From Apteryx mantelli (lineage: Eukaryota; Chordata; Aves; Apterygiformes; Apterygidae): 64,000 bases of DNA. Below, in pieces: positions 47,401 to 59,600 of the stretch. Each line of letters starts with the position of its first letter. Position 1 is the stretch's first letter. The stretch is from positions 33,588,425-33,652,424 of the forward strand of contig NC_090020.1 in assembly GCF_036417845.1 (NCBI RefSeq), written 5' to 3'. The position numbers were made by a program, and so were the translations under genes. The notes beneath the pieces were generated by a model. That model saw nothing but the letters and a program-made list of their open reading frames with translations, searched no databases and was not told the origin of the DNA.

Positions 47401-49015
47401 GCGCATACTGAAAATGAAGACAGCTTTGTTTTAAAGCGTTAATACTCTACACATGGGTGATGCACTTTCAGAAGAATTCTGCCAGCCAATAATAATCCCT
47501 ATAAATATGCTTATCATTTGTAAGAAATGGTAAATGCTAAAAGTTGGAATTAGTTTTGAAATATAAATTTATTTGCAAATGGCTATAGTAACTATAAAGG
47601 TGAAATAGTTGCATACCTGAAAAAACAGAAAATATTGAAGATGCAAACTTAAAAACCACAGTTCAAGAGAAAGTTAGTTGGAAAAAAAAAATCAACCCAC
47701 TTTACACATAACACTGAAAACAGTTTTAATTTTATCTTTTCAGTAGCTGAAATAGATAAACAATTAACAATAAGTTATAAAGATAGATACCATATTTACA
47801 AAAAAGTTTTTTTCCTCCACTGGAAGAACTGATCTTTCAATACTAAACAATAGGTCGATCGTTGAAAGTAGCAGGGCCATTTCAAGATGCAGGAGCATTT
47901 TTTTTGCTCTTTCCTTCGGTTCTCAGGAAAAGTGATATTCCACTAATGTGTGCTCCTTGCAGTCATGCAGCTCTGACCAGGCAGGCAAGGCAGCATCCTG
48001 CAGTCCTCCAGTCTCTGCAGATGGTCACTTCTGGAGCTGCCACCCAGCTGAAGCTCCCAAGCCAAACCCTTGTGCCGGTAAGGACATCACTGCTTTGCTC
48101 CTTTCTGGTGCGTATTAGAGGAGCCGCCAAAGCAGGGTGAGCAGGGATGGAGCAGTAAGAAGGTAGGCTTCATGCTGAAGGCTCAGTCCTTCAGACCTGG
48201 CTCCAGCCTGCATCTGATCAGGCAGATTTTCTTTTGTGGGACCTGAACAAACAGAAAACTTACATTTAAATAGCTGTAAATTAAGCAGAAACAAGAATGA
48301 TTTGCCCAGGTTGTTTCAAGTCCTTTATTGCTCTAAACTGCTTCCTTTAAGGCTTCCCAGAAGCTACTTCAGCTGAACAGGCAGTGATGGAGGGTCTTTA
48401 AAGACAGCGTTAGCAGGTCTGAAAGAGCGGCAAATAGCAGCACTCAGGATGTTTAAGAAATGACTGATGAGATTTTATGGTGCTTAGGAAAGAAAATATC
48501 TGAGTATTCATATGTAAATCTCAGATACTCACCAGAATGTTGCTTTTTAAGTACTGCCATATTTTTCTTTGCAAGTGCATACTGAGTAAGTAGCTGGAGG
48601 TAATGTTCCCTCTAGAGACTCAGAAATTTGTTTTAATGTGAAACAAAAATGTCAGAGTACTAAAGCTCTCAGGCTTTTTCTTCCTTTTGCAAGTAAAGTC
48701 CTCAAGGGAACCTGACTAGAAAAATTCATTCTAAAGAGATTAACAAAATCCAATTAGCCTGGTAAAACCATTAAGTAAATTAGCAAATTTGGTAATCAGA
48801 ATGTTGTCCCTTTCTATTTACTTAATTCTAACATTTACAGCTTAATGTGGTAAATGTTTAACAAAGAAAAGCCTTCTTTTTTGTCACACACAAACATAGA
48901 TAAGTTTATACCTTTAGGAGACTTTTGTTTAAATTGAAAGGAACCTGAAAGAACTGTTCCATAGTTGCTCGTGAATCAAATACCATCAAAATGGCTTTGC
49001 GTGGATATAGAAAGC
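41440..49015. other. Non-coding host DNA on the high-coordinate side of the provirus
   Basis: AT-rich DNA with a poly-A run near 41,877-41,890. A 132-codon minus-strand frame at 44,836-45,234 shows no domain or splice context. A possible 115-bp exon with good splice sites lies at 47,963-48,077 on the plus strand; see findings. No gene is otherwise supported. Confidence 0.5.
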
Positions 49016-49029
49016 CAGTGGTTTTTATA

Positions 49030-49140
49030 TTTTAACATATGGCATGTATGTATACTATATATATAAATATAAATATCACTGTGCATTTGTGTGTGTATGT
49101 ATAAATACAAATATATATGTGTATGCACACACACACGTAT
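49030..49140. repeat. TA/TG/CA microsatellite cluster
   Basis: Interleaved (TA)n, (TG)n and (CA)n runs, including CACACACACAC near 49,126-49,136. This is an imperfect dinucleotide repeat. Confidence 0.8.
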
Positions 49141-49144
49141 ACTT

Positions 49145-50555
49145 ATTAGATCTCTTTTTAAACTTCTGGTAGATCTGATAAATTAGAATCACTCACTACT
49201 GAACGTAGCAAAATTGAAGTGTTCTTCTCCATTTACTTTCCCATGGAGGGTAAGTTTCACACTTTGGATAAATCCACAACTCCAGATATTATTTATTCAA
49301 ACCTTTCAAGCTTCACATTGAATTTAATGTGAAAAAAACTCAACTTTTTTCTGAAGCTGACATGGTAAATAGAAGCTATATAACCTATGCCCTGCATATA
49401 CCTCATGCCTGCATCTAAAGGAGTAACCTGTAGGTTGGAAAGGCTACACTTATTTTTGAAGAGTCTCTCCACTACTACAATGGGTGAAATGTCACAGTTT
49501 CTAAGGCAGAAGAGGCCTGCCAGCTGGTAACGCCTATGGTAACTAGTGACAGGCTGGCCTCTGGTGGGACCAGTGCTGACCAGCAGAGTCTGTCCTTGCA
49601 CCTCTTTTCTGTGGGGAGACATAAGTGCCAGTTTTGAAGCAACCTGACTTTGGATTGCAGGGTTGGGGGAAGTTTCACTACATGCCCCAACATGTTTAAC
49701 CCTTCGCTGCAGCTGAAAGGGATCTCTGTGAATAGTTCATCATTGTTTTGGGCAGGTGAAGTGGCTCAGGGATGGTCAGAGGCACGAATAACAAGACCAG
49801 AGAGCTGGGCACTGTCTTTAAGGGCTTCTGTCATGCAGCGTACCCTGATGTCTCTTACCACAGCCGTCTTGCAGGCCATGAGGGAAGCAGTGAAGAACAC
49901 CCTGGACGCACTGGCAGAACAGACAGCCATCCTTGGTCCACTCCCCGTGCCTCACTGTGCCACAGAGTCTGCATTATAAGGAAACAACTACAATAATATC
50001 AATCTATGAAGTGGAGTTATGTGACTTAAAGTTAAGCTTTTACTATTTTGGGGGAAAGGAATCCATTCCATATTTTGCTCACCCGATCCGTTTATCATGT
50101 TCGCAGTGTCTACCAGTAAAATGTTTTGGACATATGGAGAAAGTCCCCAGGAAGCAGGTCCCTCCATTCTGACAGCAGTTCCTGTTCAGCTCATGGGCTG
50201 GAGTCAGAAACAGAAAGTTATTTCAGAAACCAGACTACTGAGCAAATAAGGCAACTGCTTTAGCTGTACCCAGCTGGGCCACCACTCTAAATCTGATGCT
50301 TTTTAGGTCTGATTTGTTTGCTTTTTGCAAAGAATCTACCCAGCTATCCTGACTTGTTAGTAGCTTCAAAAAGGTCAAGGACTGAATTAAGCAGTATCCT
50401 CTTAATTTAAGTTTTAATTACTCTTTCAGTAACAGATACCATTGCCTGAAGGCTTTTGTTTTTGCTCTGCGCTTAACTGGAGATTAAAATTTGTAGGGGC
50501 ACTCAGCCAGGTACCTTTCATATATTCTTTAAACACACAGCAAGAGTTACAAAAG
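49145..50555. other. Non-coding host DNA
   Basis: Overlapping short frames on both strands around 49,290-49,990 have no recognisable motif. Nothing else is identified. Confidence 0.45.
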
Positions 50556-50561
50556 AGTCTA

Positions 50562-50581
50562 CTCTGCTCTGCTCTGCTCTG
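50562..50581. repeat. (CTCTG)4 microsatellite
   Basis: Four perfect copies of CTCTG, followed by one imperfect CTCTT. Confidence 0.85.
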
Positions 50582-50589
50582 CTCTTCTG

Positions 50590-53560
50590 GATATCAAGTC
50601 TGAAAAAGACAAGCAAATTCTGGTTGGCCGTCAGGTGACTATGATCTCCATTAGAATTTTCCTGGGGAAGGTTGATCTGGATTCTCAGTAAAAGAGAACA
50701 GGTAGGAAGATTGCACAGAAAAGAAAAGAAAATACTGTACTAGCCTGTATTTTTAGAAATGCTTGAGAAGATGCTTCTAGACAGTGAAGAGCGACAAGTA
50801 TCATATATATCTAGTGAGAAGGCACTGCACGTATAGCAGCAGTTGAAGCAAGTATCACACATCTTACATCAAGTATAAAAGTACCAGTTCTTTTTACTAT
50901 CCATGGCAGCTGAGGGAAATGTTAGTAAACGTAAAAGGAAATAGCACTCTCTGAATCATGGCAATAGCTTTCAGCCCAAATCCCTTGATATTCCTGTGGC
51001 AAGTGAAGTTCTCGGACTTTGGTAATAGCACTGAGAGCAGGCTGAGAGAGACATCTCTACTACTGCCATTCTTTTTTTGTTTCCTTTAGAAACAAAAATG
51101 AACATCTTTGGTGAAGAAGAGAATTCCTAGGCATCAATAACCAGTGCTCAGACAGTACATTTCCCAAGGCACGGACTGGTGGGTCTGAGCTTGGCCTTTT
51201 GGGCCCTGTGTATGAAATACAGGGAGTTGTTCTGTAAACATGGGCCTCTTCATCTTGAAACTGCCCTCACATTGAAAGATCATGAACATGAGGCGAAAGG
51301 TCTTTTTCTGATCATGTATCATTCAGTGTTTGACTGGCAACACACTGAAGTTGTCACATTACCTCTGAAGGGGGGAGGATTTAACAAAAGCTTCTGAGCT
51401 CAGACCTACATCTTTTTTTTTTTTAAATCATCAATCACTTTTGGCTTTCTGCACCAGTTCAAACGTTAAGTAATGAAATGAAGGCATAGCGCTTCCCATT
51501 TCTCCACAGGACCAACATTTTTCAAGTACTTTGCAGGGTATTTTAGCAGGCATTTCTGTGACGTCTTTAGGAGTGCATAAGTGTGCATCTGGCTCATGAA
51601 ATGGTCTCGCTGTGTTGCCAAGGGCTGCATGCATACTCATCAGGTTTCACAATTTCAAGGACTCCCTGGTATTTGCTAACAAAACTGCACTCTGGTGTGA
51701 AACCTCTTGACATGGGACTTGCATGTTTTCCTGAGCAGGTAGGGGTTTTGTGTGTGTGTGCGTGCGTGTGTGTGTGTTTAAAATACAGACATCAGTGTGT
51801 AACAGTGCAGAGTACTGTGCATATAATAAATTGGAACAGAAATCATCTTCTAGAAAACAAGTTATTATGTAACCCGGGTGCCCTTTTTCTTCTGTTGACA
51901 CTTCTTCATAGTGGACATGCGAATCAGTTGTTTCCTCCCATGATGAATGACTTACCATGTGTTAACCCAATGAAAGGTAAGACGTCTGAAGGGATTCTCT
52001 GTTTCCTCTTGGAACTGAGATTATTCATTTCCTTAAAAGTGTTTAAAGATATGCTCCAATTTTCCTGGTTTGGGGAATTGTTTCCCCCTTCACACCCTTT
52101 AAACATATCAATTAGAAAAGGATTGTAACATGTTCTTGGGAACAGCTAAAGTGCAGAATTAGCATATGACAGTAGCTAGAGTAATTGACAGCATAAAATT
52201 ATTTCTCATGAAAGTAAGAAGTGTCAAAGTTGTTATTTTAGAAAGTGATAGAGATGCTGAAGTGTGTTTTATAGCTTGGGTTACCTATTTCTCTTTCTGC
52301 TTCATTGTTCAATCCAGTTGTTATTACATGGGTTCAGAAGGCAGTGCAATGGTAAAATAAAAAACACTGAAATGCTTGTAATGTGAATTTTGTTAATTAT
52401 GTGAAAAGTAACCAGCAGAGATCAGGGCCTATGCTGTGGATCATGAACATGGAGCAGATGGGCCCCATAACTGTGTCTCCTTTCCTCTGAACCTCCATGT
52501 GGATTTCCTGCATCCTTCATTGTGCAATAGTCTGGCTCCACAAGAGAAGCCAAAGTGAGCAATGATGTTACAGAAAATCCTAACCCTGCAAGCATAAGAG
52601 TAATGCCAGGCATAAGAGTAACCCCATTCATGCATGAAGGTGCCTGAAAGCTGAGAGTACAAATGTAGTTGTTTTCACACTAGTTATTTACAGGAGGGGG
52701 AAGGGAGAGTTGTTAGTATTTTCTTTACTTGAAAGAACCACCACCCATAAAAACCAAAACAAGGAATAAAGGTTATGTCTTACCACTCTCACACTGAAGT
52801 GCTTGTAAAGGTAGTGCCAAACTTAAAAGAAATCTGCAGTACAACGATTAAGATATATGAATAACGACTACACAAAAAGCTTAACAAATTATAGCATGAA
52901 GTCAGTGAAACTTAATTATAACTACAAATTTTTTTGTAACATGTAAGGGAAGGGAAAGAAAACAGTGCCTATGTGCAACACAAGCATTATGGGAGAACAG
53001 AACCCCCACTTTTAAATAACTACTGGACAAAAAAAGTGTAAAAGAAAGGTGTAAAATACAAGAATATAACAAAATTGATAAATTTCATTTTCCATATGCA
53101 GTAGCAAATATTTTCAAGACTAGGATTTTTATTATATATAAAAAAAGTATTTGCTTACCTAATAAGCTTCATTTTTTCCCATCTGGTCTGCCTATATTTC
53201 ATGTCTTTCTTTGTATGTGAAATTCCTTTGCTATAACTTTTACACTACAACGTACGTAAAGAAGAATTAGTTTGACGGGAGTTTTTGGTGAAATACAGAA
53301 CTGAAAGTAAAGCAAATCCTTTGCTCGTCAACCAAGAAAAATTTGGTGTACTTCACTCTCGGTTCTTTAACACTGCACTCTCTGCAGCAAGTCATTTACA
53401 GACGATCAACACCTTTCTACTCTCTACTCTCGCCTCTCATTTCCCTACTTGACCTCTCTTCATTAACCCATCATTTTGCCGTGGCATTGGGTGGTAGATT
53501 TATCACAGCCCCTGCTATGAAGTGGTCTCTGGGGCAAGAATTAAAGTGAATTTCTCACTC
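50590..53560. other. Non-coding host DNA
   Basis: The longest frame (181 codons, 51,583-52,128, plus) runs through the (TG)n repeat at 51,749-51,777 and is not coding-like. A poly-T run is at about 51,412-51,424. No gene was recognised. Confidence 0.5.
51749..51777. repeat. (TG)n microsatellite with CG interruptions
   Basis: About 14 TG units, interrupted by CG steps near 51,761 and 51,765. Confidence 0.85.
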
Positions 53561-53565
53561 AAGGC

Positions 53566-53605
53566 TTCTCTTCTCTTCTCTTCTCTTCTCTTCTCTTCTC
53601 TTCTC
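53566..53605. repeat. (TTCTC)8 microsatellite
   Basis: Eight perfect copies of a pyrimidine-only pentamer (purine-only GAGAA on the other strand). Likely to be length-variable. Confidence 0.95.
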
Positions 53606-53609
53606 ATCT

Positions 53610-56600
53610 TAAAATATTCTTGCGGTGTCATCAGTGAGGATTGGTTAGTGACACAAATTCAGAGCTATATGGTCAACAAAATACTGTCCCTAGAATAAAT
53701 GAGGAACTGATATAAAAGGTAATATTTTTAACTTGATTTAATTTTAATCACTTCTGTTTTCTATATGCCCCTTTGTTTTGGGTATATTTTTAATATTACA
53801 TGTAATATTTTCCAGATTGGTTGGTTTATCTCAACAATACCACTAGTGTCTTGTGAGATGAGTCTAGGAATTCAGCTATACAATAATGTATTTATTTTTC
53901 ATTTAGAAAATTAATAATTCATAAAAATGAGTAATTACCCAGAATTTTGAATATAGATTTCATGTCTGTTTTTAAACCAAGTTTAATGAACTAAGACCTT
54001 ATTTAGGTTTGAAGCAAGTTTATTGTGATCTAATTTAAAATAAAAAGCTCTGCTCTAGAATTCACTTTGCTCTAACTAAATAAATGTCACTAAACTGGTG
54101 CAAGTTTGTGGGGGAAAAGTCAGACGGAGACCTATTACACTCATGCTCAAAGAATACTCATATATCATTTGCAGTATTGTGAAATACCAGCCTTTTTGAA
54201 ATAACTGGTTGATCCCCCTACATGCTTTTGTTCAAAGGTCTCAGTTAGGTATTCTGTTGGTTTGCAATCTATTTCTTGGCTTTGTTTTAAAAATAATTTT
54301 AAGTGTCACTTTTTCAAAAACTCTGCTCTCAACAAAGACTCACAAAGAATTTTTACTAAATGAAGGCTGGGATTGTCATGTATTGGTGTGATTCCAGTTT
54401 AGGTTTACAATAGATTGACATATGAGGAAGAAGGCATATATACTTTACATACAGTGAATACTTTTCAGATTTATTTGCTGGACTCTGGAATTTCTTTCAG
54501 GGCAGGAGTTTAACAATCCTGTCCGCTTGTTTGAATTTGTCCTTGGAGTTCAGTCAGGAAAGAGTGCCTCTTTGAAAGGCATAATGAGTGAGGAGTAGCT
54601 TGCACTAATCTCCCAGAGCAATTCATTCCTCTAATGATTTACTCCCCAAGGCTGATCCTATCTCTTTCCACCATACCTTCCACATACAAACATACAAACA
54701 ACTTCAAAACAATTATCATCCTCAGCATCCTGGGACAATTTAGGGAGAATAAGACGTGCAAATTGAAGTGGTGCTCATTTCTGTCAACTTTGATTCAGGT
54801 TAATGATTCTAAATAATAATTAGTAGTTGATATTTGAACACCTTTTCATTGAAAGCTCTCCAAAGATTACAGCAAATCCAGGTCATTTAGATGAACAATT
54901 CCACTCATTGCAAAGCAAATGAACAAGATCTGTGGCTGAAATCTAGGGCCTTAAGCATGGGTTAAATTTTTGCGTGCTGTGAGTAATCCCATTGGAAGCG
55001 GTTCAGTGCACTCTCTCACATTTGTATCATGTGAATTATTGTTTTACCATTCCACATCTCACAATAAAAATTCTGGCAACACAGATGATAGATGAATGAC
55101 TTTTAGATGCTAACATTTCCTTTTTGGTCATTTACAACATATGATATCTATATTTTTTATTAATTAAAAAAATAGGATAAATGTGCAGTTGCTGTAGTAA
55201 GCCTTCAGGAGTCCAGGGTTACCAAAGGAATACTAAGTGTGAAATGAGCTTGCATAGTTCCCGCTCATTCCTTGGGTGTTCAAAGTCCTTGCTATGCTAT
55301 TTGAAGCAAAGCCTATTTGTTTTCTCTAATATTTTATCCCTTCTTTAAAGTTTGATTTGGAGAAGGTATATCGATAGGGAATTTATTTTGACCATTTTCT
55401 TATAAATATCTTGATATAAAATCACTTACTGCAGATTGTTTTGAAATGATGATCACTGTCTTAAAGCTTAATCTTTTTAAAAAAATTGAACAAAAATTAG
55501 CAGTAAACCTCAGAGATTACCTTGTTTTGTGAATCTTGTTAAAATAAAAATTGCAGCTTCCTGCTTTCCCTTTAGGTTTCTGTTTGATTTTTCTGTAAGG
55601 CAAGAGGTTGAAAGCCAGTACTTTGGGGAAGGTGCAATAAAAATTAGCAGCTCTTTAAAACCTAATGGTTGTGGAGGAGGGCCATGGAAACAGCAAGACA
55701 TTTAACATAAAGAGTGCTTAAGTTTGTCAATGTTGGGTCTTATCATCATGTTGCCATTTGCCTGGCCAAATAAAAACAGTGTGATTTCTCAGAAGCATAG
55801 ATTAAATCTCAGGAACATTAGATCACAATAGTAAGTTCGTTCATTATTTTTTCAGTTCTATCAATATCAATTACAATTACCTTAATTCACTTCTTAAATG
55901 AGTTCTGCAGTTTCTCTCCTTTTAGTGTGCATTTATGCTGAGAGTCCTATTAAATCCAAGTATTCCCGTCGCACAATAGTGACCGAAACCCTTTTGCTGC
56001 ATTCTAACCACAACTTAGCATGCTATAACCAGTTATCTACTTGAAAATATGGTACATAAGCCTGGCAAATTACAATTCTTCTAAGCATATCATCCAAAAA
56101 GTGCTAACGTTCTCTTTCCTGCATGTTGTTTCATATCTCTGTTGTTCAGTTCCCCATTTATAAAACCCAGATGAAAGTATTCCCTTGCATGAGGAGAATA
56201 TTACGAGCCTGTATTCATTCATATATGTGAAGTGATGAGTAACATAAAGATGTTCATAAATATATTGCTGAGAAAGTAGTGATATAAAAGGCTTCAGGAA
56301 AGTGAGTCTGCCCTTCTAATGGTTAAAACTATTTTCAAAACAATTAAGATTATGGTTTTCATCTTTTTGATATACATATTATAGGAAGAAAATACAGCTG
56401 CCTGAATCTTGTAAAGTTGATGTATACCTCTCTTCTCCATAAACTCAGGGAATTCTTACCCTGGGTCAGTGTTGTCAAATGTCAGTCTCATATTCTGCAT
56501 TTGGCTAGTGGTAATTCATGGACTCATCTCCATATGTTGAGCAGCCCAGTGGCACAACTGTGTAGGCTTTTCTGCATGTGCTTTTTGGGAGGAAATGAAG

Positions 56601-59600
56601 GCTTTTAGAATGCTTGAGGCACTTGCAGGGTTAAACAGCAGCAGAGGAAGAGATTTTAAGAGGTTAGGGTTGTCTAAATGTAGGTCCTGCATGCAAAGTA
56701 AGTTCATGGTCAAGGTAATCAGAAGAAAACAAACAAAAAATCAGATGTTAAAATTAAAAACAGGCAAAATTATATTATAGATAATTATGTTAATACTTTA
56801 AACACTTCCTTATGACTCTTTATGTTGTCAGAACAACTTCTGGGGGAACTGGACAAATCTGCACTCTTCAGTGGGGTTAATTACAGATATATTGCTGTGT
56901 GCTTGCTTTGTAATCTCACTGTTTGGCAGGTTTCACTCACATTGTGCAAACGTCTACACTGCTCAGACATTGTGATTCCTTGAACTAACCAGATTTTCTT
57001 TGTAATGACAGCAAACATGTCAGCAAACAAATCAGCCAATGAAAAGTACAGGTATGTTCAATCTGTAAAAGGCATGACTTTTTAAATCTGAGTATTGGGT
57101 GTTTGTTAGTGTGTTTTCTACTTGGAGTATGTCTGTTTCAAAATCAGCGAAACCCCAAATGTTTCCTCAAGATGTATCCCACGAGCATAGTCGATGTGTC
57201 TTGATCTTTTATTGGTAGTGTCCAGTCAGACAAGTATAAACGGAAACTTACTAATTGGTGTTTAGAAAAATCCATTTCCCATTCAAGTTCAAGATGAGAA
57301 TATAATGTCTTGTTTTTCAAGAGCTGTCTCTTCAAGGAGAGGTCATGCGTGGTACTGACATAAATAAAGTGAGAGTTAATTTCCTGTTAATGAGTTAAAG
57401 ATGTCAAAAGGACAATAGCTTTAAGGCTCAATTAAGTCTCTGCAGAAGCAGATGAAAGTGGAGAAGACACATCAGTTTAGTTTTTTTTTTTTCTTCTACC
57501 CAGTCATATTTTACCAGAGAAATGTCAATGAATGCCTCTTTTTAAAGTCCTTTGGGCTCACACACATTTTGTTTTTAAAATAAATCACTTGGGGTTTGAA
57601 AGCGTAGATATAAAGACTTTTTTGAGTTATTTTTAACACAAGTTATTTCTGTGATCTGCATTGCGGTTTGACCCCCAAATATTTGCACTGGTAATCTGAA
57701 GGTGCATTGAACTGTGACACATGGTTAGGAGTGAACTGCTGGAGGCAGGAAAATTTCTTAGTTCAACCTCACTGCTGAAGACAAAGTATACTGTTAACTT
57801 CATCCTGGCGTTGCATTCATCCTCTTCAGGAAAGCAATATTTGACAAAGGAGTTTATTTTTTGAAGGATGCTTTTGGAGGATTCACAGAAGGTCCAGGTA
57901 CGGTCCCATGCTGCGTAAGCTCCACACTTGGAGTGACCCCTCCTGGTACCTCTGTGCATAGCTTTTGTCTCTCTAAACAGAGTTTCTGCTTAGAAATTAA
58001 GCAGGCAGCAGAAAGCACTGGTTTTCAGCAAAAGACAGAAGAGCCTTCACGGGTCTATTGTAACAGCCACTGCCTTCTCCCCCTCTGTGTGTGGGGCTGA
58101 CTAGGGGGAAATGTGTAAGAGCATCTCTCCAAGCCTGTGAGAAGTGCCATACTGGCCATCCACAAGAACCTTCTAGTAGCCTGAATAAAGACAGCGTGGA
58201 GAAGAGCTTGCTAACAGCCAGTGTGAAAATGTTACAGAGGGACCTTTTCTCTTCAAATGCTTCGTGCAATATTACAGTACAAATTTAATGGGGGCTTTCC
58301 TCCATTTCCTTCAAGAATTCATTACACAGTGCTGTAAGGGACAGAGGTAAGAGTCTATGTCTGAATACTCATTGTTTAAATCTCCCCTCAATGATGAACA
58401 TATCTCCACAATCAGCTTAAAGATTTAAACCTATTTCCCTGGTGTATCAACCTCCAATTGACTTATGGCCTTCACCTACCCTTTCTTGTCTTGCCTGCTC
58501 TTGCAACCCATGCACTATTACCCTGCCCACATTTGTTCAAAAAACGGATATCGTTGGGTCTAACAATGAAATATGTCTCTTGACATCATGTTTAATGCAT
58601 GAGCAGGCACAGAAGTGGATTTGCAAATAAATTTTAAAGTTTATTGGTATAAAATATCACTAAAGTACAGAACTTTTACAGCAAACAAGATCTCATGAAG
58701 AACATTTCTTCAATCAATATCCCTATAGAGCTTTTCAACTTGGAACAGTAACCAAGGAGCTCTATTTATTAATGCTGGACTACTGGTCTCATAAAGAAGA
58801 ACTGAAAGTACAGATAATGCTCTATATTTTCACAGCTTTGCAAGGAAAAACATTTTCTTTGGAACTGCTCATACAGCTACTTTTCTTTTTGCTCCTTTTA
58901 CAGATCTTGAGGGCATATGAACCTCTTCTATACCAGTCTTATCTATCATCAGAATTTTTCAATGGTTTGACAAGTCACCACCAGATTTGGCTCCTTCCAC
59001 CTGAAAATCTTCCAACATTCTCCCAAAAGAATTTGTACCTTTAGTTATTCCCACACAACTCTTATGATTCACCCAGGGCATGAAAGGACACCATCTCTGC
59101 CAAGCAAAGAAAACTTCCCTCCAGTTGGCTGCAAAACAGCCCTTGCATTGTCAGGAACTCGGTTACTCCCACCCCAAAATAACTATTATGTCTTAAGGCC
59201 ACCAGGACACCACAAGGGGCTAAGCTCGTTCTCATGCACCTGCAGCCAGTTTGTACAACTTCAGCTTACAGCCAGAAAGTTACCTTGTCCCTGTTTCATT
59301 TAAGGAGAGATTTCATGATGGTATTCTGCTGCTGTTGCCTGTCCAATCTGAGCTTGGTGCAGATTTCCACTTGGCCTTTGTAACCCAGAAGTTCTTCTGT
59401 TTCTGCAGGTCTCTCAGTTCTGCATCACTACCCTTTCCTGTAAATCAATTCTAGATTACATCATCCTGAAGTGGCACTTCATCAAGTCAGACTGGTTCAG
59501 ACATATAGTTTGCCAAAATAACATTAAATTTTAATCTCCTGCTCCTCCTTTTCTTCTATTAGTTGAATCAAAGTAGCATCTGCATCCCTGTGAAATAGCA

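Noticed and set aside
51583-52128. 181-codon plus-strand frame
   Set aside because: It runs through a (TG)n microsatellite and its composition is not coding-like.
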